Source: Lachnoanaerobaculum umeaense (GTDB taxonomy: Bacteria > Bacillota > Clostridia > Lachnospirales > Lachnospiraceae). From it: a DNA stretch of 64,000 nt. The notes under the pieces were generated by a model that saw only the letters and a program-made list of their open reading frames with translations, did not search any database and had not been told where the DNA came from. Position 1 is the first letter of the stretch; the number at the start of each line of letters is the position of its first letter. Both the position numbers and the translations under genes were made by a program. Shown one piece after another: positions 1 through 7,020 of the stretch. The stretch is from assembly GCF_003589745.1 (NCBI RefSeq), contig NZ_CP032364.1:2666001-2730000 (forward strand). The letters are read 5' to 3'.

Positions 1-1
1 T

Positions 2-871
2 AATGAGGGATTTAAGATGACACCTGCAATGGTTATTAAAGCTATGCAGGCAGTTGTATATGGTGATCTCTTTATGAGAGTTTTGTATGCTACCAGACCT
101 TATGAGAAGGAAAAAGGTGCTGCAAACAGACTTCATAAAAAATGGAGAAATCGTGTTATAGATTCTCTATCTGTTAAAAAACCTAATTTCGGTGAGTTTA
201 AGAGAAATATTAGAGGTATTGTAAAAGACTTTGATAATCTTCCAAGACTCAATATTAAGAAGCCAAGAGTTGGTATAGTTGGCGAGATTCTTGTTAAGTT
301 CTCTCCACTTGCTAACAATCATATAGTCGAACTTCTTGAAAAAGAAGGAGCAGAAGCTGTAATGCCTGATCTCTTAGATTTCTTACTATACAGCTTCTAT
401 AATAGTAACTTTAAGGCTGAACATCTTGGTATGTCAAAAAAGTCTGCATTTATGGCAAATGTAGGTATCAAGGTACTGGAAGCACTAAGAAGTGATGCAA
501 GAAAGGCACTTGAAAAGAGTAAACATTTTATTGCACCTTCAAGAATCGATCATCTTGCAAATATGGCAAAGGACTATGTATCTGTCGGAAATCAGACCGG
601 TGAGGGTTGGTTCTTGACCGGTGAGATGCTTGAACTTATAGAGACCGGCACTCCAAATATTGTTTGTACACAGCCTTTTGGTTGTCTGCCAAACCATGTA
701 GTGGGTAAGGGTGTTATAAAGGAACTCCGCCGTTCACATCCTGAGGCAAATATCATAGCGGTAGACTATGATCCCGGAGCTTCAGAAGTAAACCAGCTAA
801 ACAGAATCAAGTTGATGCTGGCTACAGCACAGAAGAATCTTAAAGAACAGAATAAGAAGGTTATATCATAA
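2..871 (+). CDS. 2-hydroxyacyl-CoA dehydratase/activase-type protein, C-terminal part
   Basis: The reading frame is open from the first bases of the window (in-frame codons precede the first ATG at 17), so this is the 3' end of a longer gene. The visible 289 residues look like the C-terminal part of the large (about 1,400 aa) fusion proteins that join a BcrAD/BadFG-type activase to 2-hydroxyglutaryl-CoA dehydratase-like modules. Family-like motifs are TQPFGCLPNHVVGKG, whose Cys is a likely Fe-S ligand, and the terminal DYDPGASEVNQLNRIKLM. Such proteins are presumed radical-type dehydratases or activators, but most have no assigned substrate. A terminator follows directly. The family call is fairly sure; the reaction is not known. 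Confidence 0.8.
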   Translation, partial: NEGFKMTPAMVIKAMQAVVYGDLFMRVLYATRPYEKEKGAANRLHKKWRNRVIDSLSVKKPNFGEFKRNIRGIVKDFDNLPRLNIKKPRVGIVGEILVKFSPLANNHIVELLEKEGAEAVMPDLLDFLLYSFYNSNFKAEHLGMSKKSAFMANVGIKVLEALRSDARKALEKSKHFIAPSRIDHLANMAKDYVSVGNQTGEGWFLTGEMLELIETGTPNIVCTQPFGCLPNHVVGKGVIKELRRSHPEANIIAVDYDPGASEVNQLNRIKLMLATAQKNLKEQNKKVIS

Positions 872-878
872 TATGAAA

Positions 879-916
879 AAGAAGCTTCCGGATATACTAT
901 ATCTGTGTAGCTTCTT
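879..916. terminator. Bidirectional intrinsic terminator
   Basis: The stem AAGAAGCT (879-886) pairs with AGCTTCTT (909-916). It is followed by T-runs on both strands, so it can end the plus-strand dehydratase transcript and the minus-strand ABC exporter transcript. Confidence 0.8.
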
Positions 917-966
917 TTTTAAGAATGATTTTCGTAGTATTATAAACTATTTATTTCCTTATTAAA

Positions 967-2517
967 TTAAATAAATTTTGAATTGCTCAAATTTTTATAA
1001 ACCACACTTGAAATAACAAGTAAAAAAATCGATGTCGCTTGCAATGTATATGTTATCATAAGATTTAAAACTAAATAAAGAAAAATCGGAATAATGAGTG
1101 CAACAATCCCTATAAGCCCGGATAAAATAACAGGCATACTCTGCTTTACTACTATCATTTCACTTTCCCAATTATAGTTGGGGTATTTTTTATTTAAGGC
1201 AACTCCCGTCACTGTTATAAAAAGCGAATAGCATATAGGAACAATAATCAGGTTAAGTATTTGAATAAAGTTCATATCAAGTTTTAATATGAATACAAAT
1301 ACTGAAATTATATATCCTATCATATGAAGTGTAAGGTTTAGCGCTATCTTTGAATTTAATATTGTTTTTACCTTAACAGGAGAACTTTGTAAAATCCAAA
1401 TATTTTTTCCTTCTAAAGATATGGCTGAAGCTGCCGGACAACTGATAACCAACATAGCCGCAATAAAAAGCGGAGACAGATTTGAAAAATATTCATTTAT
1501 ATTTTCAATTTTCACATACCTTCCAATTTGTTCCACGGGATTAAACAACAAAAATATACTGAAAACACATAAAAGTATCACTCCAAACCCTGCATTCAAC
1601 ACCTCCATATAAGAGTTTAAAAATCGACCCGCTTCTTTTTTATATAGGGCAATAAATACCAGTTTTCTCTTATATGTTTCTTTGTTGTCGGTATATCCGG
1701 GTGTTGTTTTCGCAAGAGTATTAAGCAGTCTATACTTCACCGAAACAATTTTTATAAATATATAAAAAACTGCTGTTGAAAGAAAAATAAAAAATCCTTC
1801 TCCAATGTACATAGGGAAATTATAATATTGCATAAACAGCTTAGATATCGGATACAGTCCTGTGATTTGCTTGGCAAGTGTAATACCGATATTGTTTTCA
1901 TTACCCATGGCTGTTACTGCAATATATCCTATTGCACCTATCATTGCAAATGAAAAAATCAGAGCAACAATATTTTTTCTTTTAAAAAAAGATGAAATGA
2001 CAACGATAATTATCCCCATACATGCCGCTATACACATAGGTATCAACGGCACAAACAATATAGAAAGAAAAAACAGAATAATATCAACTGCCCCTAAGCT
2101 TTCACTCCCTACCCAAACAATTCCTCCAGGAAGCATAAACATCAAACCTATAAAAAAGTTCAATAAATACATAAACATGAATTTACTGCTTATGATATAC
2201 AATCCTTTCACAGGCAAAGATAAGAGTGCTTCCATATCATGGCTGCCAAATAAAATCCCGTTAGAATAAAATATTGTCAAAAATAATATAGCAAAACTTG
2301 ATACCGCCAACATATATGCGGGTATCAATTCCTGCTGCCCTACTTGCACCAGCGTTTTTGCTGTCATGATATTATATATACAGGAAAATACAAAAAGCAC
2401 AGTTATTCCAAAGCTTGTAATACTACCGGAGCTTTTATTATTTTTCGAATATCTGATTTCGTTTATCGGAAAGAAATTATATATTTGCACTCTAATAAGT
2501 ATCCACAATTCTCTCAT
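967..2517 (-). CDS. ABC-2 type exporter permease
   Basis: This 516-aa protein is very hydrophobic, with roughly a dozen predicted membrane segments spread over its whole length (for example near residues 30-50, 65-90 and 110-180). It begins 26 nt inside the end of the upstream ATPase gene, and the internal sequence GGAGG/AGAGG before its ATG gives it a ribosome-binding site, so the two are translationally coupled. The pair resembles YthP/YthQ-like ABC exporters. The substrate cannot be read from the sequence; the neighbouring TetR gene suggests a small toxic or signalling molecule. It ends at a shared terminator. Confidence 0.8.
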   Translation of the reverse strand: MRELWILIRVQIYNFFPINEIRYSKNNKSSGSITSFGITVLFVFSCIYNIMTAKTLVQVGQQELIPAYMLAVSSFAILFLTIFYSNGILFGSHDMEALLSLPVKGLYIISSKFMFMYLLNFFIGLMFMLPGGIVWVGSESLGAVDIILFFLSILFVPLIPMCIAACMGIIIVVISSFFKRKNIVALIFSFAMIGAIGYIAVTAMGNENNIGITLAKQITGLYPISKLFMQYYNFPMYIGEGFFIFLSTAVFYIFIKIVSVKYRLLNTLAKTTPGYTDNKETYKRKLVFIALYKKEAGRFLNSYMEVLNAGFGVILLCVFSIFLLFNPVEQIGRYVKIENINEYFSNLSPLFIAAMLVISCPAASAISLEGKNIWILQSSPVKVKTILNSKIALNLTLHMIGYIISVFVFILKLDMNFIQILNLIIVPICYSLFITVTGVALNKKYPNYNWESEMIVVKQSMPVILSGLIGIVALIIPIFLYLVLNLMITYTLQATSIFLLVISSVVYKNLSNSKFI

Positions 2518-3220
2518 TATCCTCTACCTCCATAAAAAAAGCTTCCAAGGATTTATCTCCTTTTACATCTCCTATATTACCGCTTGTTATTAACTTCCCG
2601 TTTTTTATAATTGCAATCTTATTACATAATTTTTCTGCAACTTCCAATACATGTGTTGAAAAGAAAACAGCTCCACCGTTTGACACACATTCATGCATTA
2701 TACTCTTCAAACAAAAAGCCGCCTTCGGATCGAGTCCAACGAAAGGTTCATCCAAAATAAACAACTTCGGATCATGTACCAGTGCTGAAATAATTGCCGT
2801 TCGTTGTTTCATACCATGTGAATACGAAGATATCAATCCTGAAAGATACTTTGTCATCTCAAATAAATCACTGTACTTTTGAATTCTTTCTTTACGTATT
2901 TCAGTAGAAACTTCAAACAAGTCAGCAATAAAATTTATATACTGAAACCCTGTCAAATGTTCATAAAGGTCGGGATTATCCGGAATATATGCCATCATTT
3001 TTTTACAAATCACAGGTTGTGATTTAATTGAATGCCCGCCAACGGTTATACTTCCACCTTCAAAGTCATGAATGCCGACTACCGCTTTTATTGTTGTGGT
3101 TTTTCCGGCTCCATTTGCCCCTATAAAACCATAAATATCTCCGGACTGTACAGAAATTGACAGGTTATCGACTACTTTTTTATCTCCGTAAAATTTACTG
3201 AAATTCTTTATCTCCAACAT
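2492..3220 (-). CDS. ABC exporter ATP-binding protein
   Basis: This 242-aa protein has all ABC ATPase motifs: Walker A GANGAGKTT near residue 37, signature SHGMKQR near 135, Walker B LFILDEP near 155, and the switch His in FSTHVLE near 190. It energises the permease encoded immediately downstream. A 13-bp palindrome, TGACAAATTGTCA (3234-3246), lies 13 nt upstream of the start and is repeated in front of the neighbouring TetR gene, so repression by that protein is likely. The start is supported by AAAGGAGAATT before the ATG. Confidence 0.9.
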   Translation of the reverse strand: MLEIKNFSKFYGDKKVVDNLSISVQSGDIYGFIGANGAGKTTTIKAVVGIHDFEGGSITVGGHSIKSQPVICKKMMAYIPDNPDLYEHLTGFQYINFIADLFEVSTEIRKERIQKYSDLFEMTKYLSGLISSYSHGMKQRTAIISALVHDPKLFILDEPFVGLDPKAAFCLKSIMHECVSNGGAVFFSTHVLEVAEKLCNKIAIIKNGKLITSGNIGDVKGDKSLEAFFMEVEDNERIVDTY

Positions 3221-3233
3221 AATTCTCCTTTAT

Positions 3234-3246
3234 TGACAAATTGTCA
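3234..3246. promoter_or_regulatory. Probable TetR operator upstream of the ABC exporter
   Basis: The perfect palindrome TGACAA-A-TTGTCA sits between the tetR terminator and the ATPase start codon. The same hexamer arms and one-base spacer occur in the tetR promoter at 3977-3989. I could not assign a convincing -35/-10 pair for the exporter, so the operator may act as a roadblock to read-through from tetR. Confidence 0.7.
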
Positions 3247-3264
3247 GTTATTCTTTAAAATAAA

Positions 3265-3287
3265 CGACAGCATATTATCAGCTGTCG
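3265..3287. terminator. Terminator between tetR-like gene and ABC exporter
   Basis: The stem CGACAGC (3265-3271) pairs with GCTGTCG (3281-3287). A T-rich run follows on both strands, and on the minus strand it reads TTTATTTT. It probably ends the tetR transcript before the exporter. Confidence 0.7.
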
Positions 3288-3322
3288 ATTTTTTTATGTA
3301 TATAAAAATCAATCTCTTATCT

Positions 3323-3940
3323 TTAATCTCTAAAGAGCCTTTTCGCATTTAAACTTTGTTCAAGCATTGTCTTAAATGCATTTAAGTAATTATTGACAGG
3401 TTCTTTTTTTGAACATTTTATGCTCATGTTATTTGATACAAAAACATATGCCGTCATAAGAAACTCTGCCGTTTCTGTCGGATATTTTACAGAAAAACTC
3501 TTTTCCGCTATCCCTTGATTTATAATTTTTTCAAAATATACTGTAAGCTTTTCAACCAGCTTATGGGATAACTTATCTATCATATATTGATTTTCTTTAA
3601 GTTCAACTGTTTTTTGCAGTACCGTATCCTCTGCAGTAATATTTTGTGAAGATATAATTGTGATATCTATAAAAGACCTGATTTTTTCTATAGCGGATTT
3701 ATCTTCATCATAGACGATACTGTAAATATCTTTCAACAATCTCTCTGAATATCTTTCTACAAGACAATATAAAATATCCTCCTTATTTTTGAAATGATAA
3801 TATAATAATCCTCTTGATATATTTACTTTATCGACTATATCCTGAGTTGTTGTATTGGTATACCCCTTCTCCATAAAAAGTATCATTGCAGCATCCATAA
3901 TCTCGGTACGCCGTATTTCAGGTTCTTTTACATCTCTCAT
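3323..3940 (-). CDS. TetR/AcrR family transcriptional regulator
   Basis: The protein has 205 aa if started at MRDVKEP, which is preceded by GGAGGT at good spacing. A longer frame to 3994 would start inside the promoter and is rejected. The N-terminal helix-turn-helix is typical of TetR: an alarm-like segment MDAAMILFMEKGYTNTTTQD, then VNISRGLLYYHFKNKEDI. The C-terminal half is a divergent ligand-binding domain. Its promoter contains a palindrome also found in front of the adjacent exporter, so it probably represses itself and the exporter until a ligand binds. The ligand is unknown. Confidence 0.88.
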   Translation of the reverse strand: MRDVKEPEIRRTEIMDAAMILFMEKGYTNTTTQDIVDKVNISRGLLYYHFKNKEDILYCLVERYSERLLKDIYSIVYDEDKSAIEKIRSFIDITIISSQNITAEDTVLQKTVELKENQYMIDKLSHKLVEKLTVYFEKIINQGIAEKSFSVKYPTETAEFLMTAYVFVSNNMSIKCSKKEPVNNYLNAFKTMLEQSLNAKRLFRD

Positions 3941-3961
3941 TTTATACCTCCGCTCATTCAT

Positions 3962-3990
3962 ATGATATACTTTAACTGACAAGTTGTCAA
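3962..3990 (-). promoter_or_regulatory. tetR promoter with overlapping operator
   Basis: On the minus strand the -35 is TTGACA (3990-3985), the spacer is 17 nt, and the -10 is TATCAT (3967-3962). The palindrome TGACAAGTTGTCA (3977-3989) overlaps the -35 and the start of the spacer, which fits autorepression. Confidence 0.75.
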
Positions 3991-4318
3991 TCAATTTTTG
4001 TGTATCTCAACGCAAAATACCTGCAAAGCAGATATAATCTACAATGCAGGTAAGGGTATTTTGTCATCCATATTATCAGCCCTTTTCGCTACTATTTTAA
4101 ATTTTGGTAGCGAAAAAGTAAATTATTCCGGGCTTTCTACTTTTTTATTTCTTCCACTAATATATGTATTGTAGATGCCGGATACATTTCAGACGGCTTC
4201 TTATTTGTATTTTTAACACATATATTATAGTTCTTTAACTATACCTTTAAATTTGTAGTTCTGACCTATATATGCTATCATTCAGATATGCTTAAAAAAG
4301 AATTTAAGGAGAGTAATA
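3991..4318. other. Gene-free stretch between tetR-like gene and HTH gene
   Basis: About 330 bases without a credible gene. It holds an inverted repeat TACCTGCA/TGCAGGTA (4018-4025 and 4045-4052), the abiE promoter relic (4062-4122), and a weak candidate promoter for the downstream HTH gene (TTGTAG at 4253, 17 nt, TATCAT at 4276). Nothing else stands out. Confidence 0.6.
4062..4122 (-). repeat. Relic copy of the abiE promoter, operator and start codon
   Basis: Positions 4062-4121 match 6151-6210, the abiE promoter region, at 51 of 60 bases without gaps. The copy keeps the inverted repeat TTTCGCTAC/GTAGCGAAA with the same 23-bp arm offset, a -35 (TTTACT), a 17-nt spacer and a -10 (TAAAAT). It also keeps an ATG at 4071-4069 exactly 13 bases from the operator. 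After ATGGATGA the sequence diverges, and the frame stops after 10 codons. It therefore looks like a leftover of a second abiE locus or a partial duplication. Confidence 0.75.
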
Positions 4319-4570
4319 ATGGCTAATATTAAATTTGATGATTATTTAAATGATGAGCTAAAAAACAATGACTTCAAAAACGGATACCTGAATGAAAAAA
4401 CTATTTTAGAAAGCTCTCTCAATCTTGCAAGTACCGGACTGCCTCAAAGACAACTTACTGAAATATTTCATGTTTCAAAATCTACAATTGAAAGAATTGA
4501 ATGTGGATGTAATACCGGTATAGAAACAATAAATAAACTTGCAATTGGCAAAAAACTTACTACCCGTTAA
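4319..4570 (+). CDS. Small HTH protein, orphan HigA-like antitoxin candidate
   Basis: This 83-aa protein is preceded by a good ribosome-binding site (AAGGAGAG). Its N-terminus (FDDYLNDELKNNDFKNGYLN) resembles the start of short HigA/XRE-type antitoxins, and residues 40-75 (LPQRQLTEIFHVSKSTIERIE) form a helix-turn-helix. No RelE/HigB-like toxin lies on either side, so it is either an orphan regulator or the survivor of a broken toxin-antitoxin pair. It sits in a small island with abiE genes and a truncated ATPase. The HTH is clear; the function is inferred. Confidence 0.6.
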   Translation: MANIKFDDYLNDELKNNDFKNGYLNEKTILESSLNLASTGLPQRQLTEIFHVSKSTIERIECGCNTGIETINKLAIGKKLTTR

Positions 4571-4730
4571 TATAAAATACTATTTTTATAGTTTCAAAAC
4601 GAAATGCAAATACAATCCAAAGCCGCTAAAACACAGGGTTTGAAGTGTATTCTATATTTCAAAACTGTCAAAGACAGAACTATATAAAAAATATCTCATT
4701 TTCAGGAACAATCTACAATATCGATATTTT

Positions 4731-5570
4731 TTACTCAACCATTGTTCTTAATGTTCTCGTGCTTTCTATTACATCATCCCATTCTAATGCACCTACGTAA
4801 TAGTTGGTTTTTCGGTAGGTCTTCCATTGCTGCTTCATCACTTCATCATCAGCAATCTTATTGATAACATCATCTATCGTCACAATCCGCTCAGTAGACT
4901 TTCGTCTCTTACATGTAGCATAAAATGCAGATTTCATTGTATCTCTGTCAATAGTCACTACATCTTGCTCAAGTAAAACATGTATATCATAGAAATCTCT
5001 CATCCTTGTATTAGCTTCAGCTCTTACCATGATGGTTTCAAGTTTTTCTGCAAGAAGTGTCTCCAAATTGTACACCCAAAGATTAATTGATCTGTCCTCA
5101 ATAATGAATGGTAACTTATATGCTACTGCTCTCGGCGTAATCTCATCGCCTGTTGAGATATCGACCTTAATGGTCTGTTTTAACTTATCCATCATACATT
5201 CTATCATAAAACGAATACCTTCATACTCGTGACCTTCCATAATATCCTGTACCTTGGTTATACGAAAAGCAACTCCGTCCTCTAGTTTAACTGCTATTAT
5301 TTCTTCCAAAATCTTCTGTGCTGACCTCTTATTTAAAGGAAGTGATTTTACTGTAGTATCTACATCCATAGTTGAACGCATATCCACACCTACCAGAGAA
5401 GATACTAAAAGTCCTCCCTTCAACACAAAGTTGTCTCTATATTGTGATAAAGAAACTCTCTCCAAAAGTCGCTCCATCAGATATATTCTTAGTATTATCT
5501 GCGATTTGTCACTGTCACCACCTGCTTTATTTTTTATCTTTGCCTTTACAGCTGTAGCATTTTTAATCAT
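4731..5570 (-). CDS. abiEii: AbiEii-type nucleotidyltransferase toxin
   Basis: This 279-aa protein belongs to the AbiEii/AbiGii family, the toxin of type IV toxin-antitoxin (abortive infection) systems. The nucleotidyltransferase core is visible: VLKGGLLVSSLV near residue 48, RSTMDVD near 65-71 supplying the acidic residues, and a helical motif LLAEKLETIMVRAEANTRMRDFYD near 190-215. Known members transfer nucleotides to tRNA or otherwise block growth when the antitoxin fails. It overlaps the antitoxin gene upstream by 4 nt, the normal order for abiE. All key motifs look intact. Confidence 0.88.
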   Translation of the reverse strand: MIKNATAVKAKIKNKAGGDSDKSQIILRIYLMERLLERVSLSQYRDNFVLKGGLLVSSLVGVDMRSTMDVDTTVKSLPLNKRSAQKILEEIIAVKLEDGVAFRITKVQDIMEGHEYEGIRFMIECMMDKLKQTIKVDISTGDEITPRAVAYKLPFIIEDRSINLWVYNLETLLAEKLETIMVRAEANTRMRDFYDIHVLLEQDVVTIDRDTMKSAFYATCKRRKSTERIVTIDDVINKIADDEVMKQQWKTYRKTNYYVGALEWDDVIESTRTLRTMVE

Positions 5571-6160
5571 AACAATACCTCTGCATATTGCCTCACCTTA
5601 TCTGAGACCCCCATAATACCTGCATATTCCATGAGATTATGAATATTTTTTTCACTATCTGAAAAATATGATGTCAAAGCCTTTTGGAATACTTGAATAT
5701 CCATTCTTTTCTTATTCTTGATAATATCACATATACAACGCTCTTTGTCGTAGATTCTCACAGTATTACCGGTAAAAGTCTGCGCCTTTGTCAAGCCCAG
5801 ATCTAACCATTCCTGTCTTACCGTATGTACTACAACACCGCTATCTTTTAGATGTTTCGCATTATAACCTCGTCCAACAGTAATTACCGGTGAAAAAGGC
5901 TCTCTGTCGGAAAGATTATGAATATACAGGGCTGTTTCATGGGAAAAAACAATTTTTCTATTCCTTAGCTGAATCGAATAAAGTCTGTCTTCCCATGCAT
6001 CAGGTGAAATGTATATTCCGGGTGCAATCTTTTCCATTTCATTTTTACGGACATAATCCAAAACAAAATACTTTGACAATCCTTCATTTTGAGCTTCAAC
6101 CAGTCTAATATAACCGTTCCGTTCTTCAAGTAACCTATCAATAATATTTCTTTCATCCAT
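5567..6160 (-). CDS. abiEi: AbiEi-type antitoxin and autorepressor
   Basis: I start this 197-aa protein at the ATG at 6160, which follows GAGGT at normal spacing. The longer frame to 6259 runs through the promoter and is rejected. The N-terminal winged-helix segment (IIDRLLEERNGYIRLVEAQNEGLSKYFVLDYVRKNEMEKIAPGIY...) is the DNA-binding domain typical of AbiEi. The C-terminal domain neutralises the AbiEii toxin. In characterised systems AbiEi binds inverted repeats in its own promoter, and such a repeat (TTTCGCTAC/GTAGCGAAA) overlaps the -10 and spacer here. It forms a two-gene operon with abiEii. Confidence 0.87.
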   Translation of the reverse strand: MDERNIIDRLLEERNGYIRLVEAQNEGLSKYFVLDYVRKNEMEKIAPGIYISPDAWEDRLYSIQLRNRKIVFSHETALYIHNLSDREPFSPVITVGRGYNAKHLKDSGVVVHTVRQEWLDLGLTKAQTFTGNTVRIYDKERCICDIIKNKKRMDIQVFQKALTSYFSDSEKNIHNLMEYAGIMGVSDKVRQYAEVLL

Positions 6161-6172
6161 ATTCTCAACCTC

Positions 6173-6211
6173 TTTCGCTACAATTTTAATTTTTTGTAGC
6201 GAAAAAGTCAA
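6173..6211 (-). promoter_or_regulatory. abiE promoter with AbiEi-type inverted repeat
   Basis: On the minus strand the -35 is TTGACT (6211-6206), the spacer is 17 nt, and the -10 is TAAAAT (6188-6183). The arms TTTCGCTACAA (6173-6183) and TTGTAGCGAAA (6194-6204) flank the -10, a good position for autorepression. A near-identical copy lies at 4062-4122. Confidence 0.8.
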
Positions 6212-6220
6212 TATAAATAT

Positions 6221-6255
6221 AAAAAAGCAGAAACCCCAATCTATGAAGTCTCTGC
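6221..6255 (-). terminator. Terminator upstream of abiE
   Basis: Read on the minus strand, GCAGAGAC (6255-6248) pairs with GTTTCTGC (6234-6227) with one G-U pair, followed by TTTTTT. It insulates abiE from the truncated ATPase transcript. Confidence 0.7.
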
Positions 6256-6351
6256 CCATTTATTATCTTTAAAATCAAAGGAAATCTCCACACGTTTATT
6301 ACGGTCTTTTCTTTTTCCGGCTCTACACTCACTTGGCTTTTCTCCCCCCTT
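6241..6351 (-). pseudogene. Possible remnant ORF after the truncated ATPase
   Basis: Immediately after the TGA of the truncated ATPase the same frame stays open for about 36 codons and reads plausibly as protein (for example KRKDRNKRVEISFDFKDNKW). An overlapping ATG in another frame runs through a G6 tract and stops after eight codons. This could be a second gene of the ATPase operon broken by a frameshift at the G-run, or chance. I do not recognise the peptide. Confidence 0.25.
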
Positions 6352-6954
6352 TCATTGTATATTACCCTCCCTAAGTACTTTCATAGGCTTTAATGCCGGA
6401 ATTGCGCCATAGTTTCCTGCAATATATTTCTTTGACAAAACCTCATCTCTGCGAATCTTATTCCCATCTTCATCCTTAAACTCTCCCAACGAATAAAGTT
6501 CTGATACTCCATCATTATTTTTAGATACCATCCATATCTCATCTCTACAAAGTAAATCGTTTGAAAACTGCCATATATCATACGTTGTAAAAATAAGCTG
6601 TGTATTTCTTGTATTTATCTCAGGTGATAAAAATGTCAATATAATATTTCTAACAAGCATGGGATGTAGTCTGGCATTTAGTTCATCTACAAACAATGTA
6701 GCACCCTTGTCTAAAACCTCTTTCACCGAAGGATATAAAGCAAACATTTTTAAAGTTCCACCGGACTCTTCTTTTAAGGATATAGAAGACATTCCTTCGC
6801 TACCAACCTTTTTATGAATTGTATCTATTAAATATTTGTTATCTGTATTCTCTTCTCCATCCGATTGAGATTCCTCTACATTAAAATCCCTTATTGACTC
6901 ATCGAAAGTCGAAATATATTTCACCATGTTTTTTTGAACTTCTTTATTATTCAT
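6352..6954 (-). pseudogene. AAA (AAA_15/COG1106-like) ATPase, C-terminal fragment
   Basis: This 200-aa frame corresponds to the C-terminal half of an AAA_15-type, ABC-like ATPase of the kind found in defence loci. It retains the signature-like ESGGTLKMF, a Walker B-like TLFVDELNARLHP, and the typical tail YIAGNYGAIPALKP. The N-terminal part with the P-loop is absent: the frame meets a stop three codons above the first ATG, and there is no ribosome-binding site. The usual TTHD switch motif reads TTYD, replacing the conserved His. I therefore call it a truncated, probably inactive gene whose 5' end was lost where it abuts the divergent radical-SAM promoter. Confidence 0.75.
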
Positions 6955-6984
6955 AAAACCATATTATCTACATAAAAACCTCTA

Positions 6985-7014
6985 TTGACACACGAACATA
7001 TGTTTGTGTATAAT
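6985..7014 (+). promoter_or_regulatory. Radical-SAM operon promoter with LexA-like box
   Basis: The -35 is TTGACA (6985-6990), the spacer is 18 nt, and the -10 is TATAAT (7009-7014). The spacer contains CGAACATATGTTTG (6993-7006), a close match to the Gram-positive LexA/DinR box CGAAC-N4-GTTCG. The expected transcription start is at or next to the ATG at 7021. Confidence 0.8.
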
Positions 7015-7020
7015 TTATTT

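Noticed and set aside
1862..2269. 135-codon plus-strand frame inside the ABC permease gene
   Set aside because: It is an antisense shadow of a hydrophobic gene; codon pattern and lack of a start signal argue against it.
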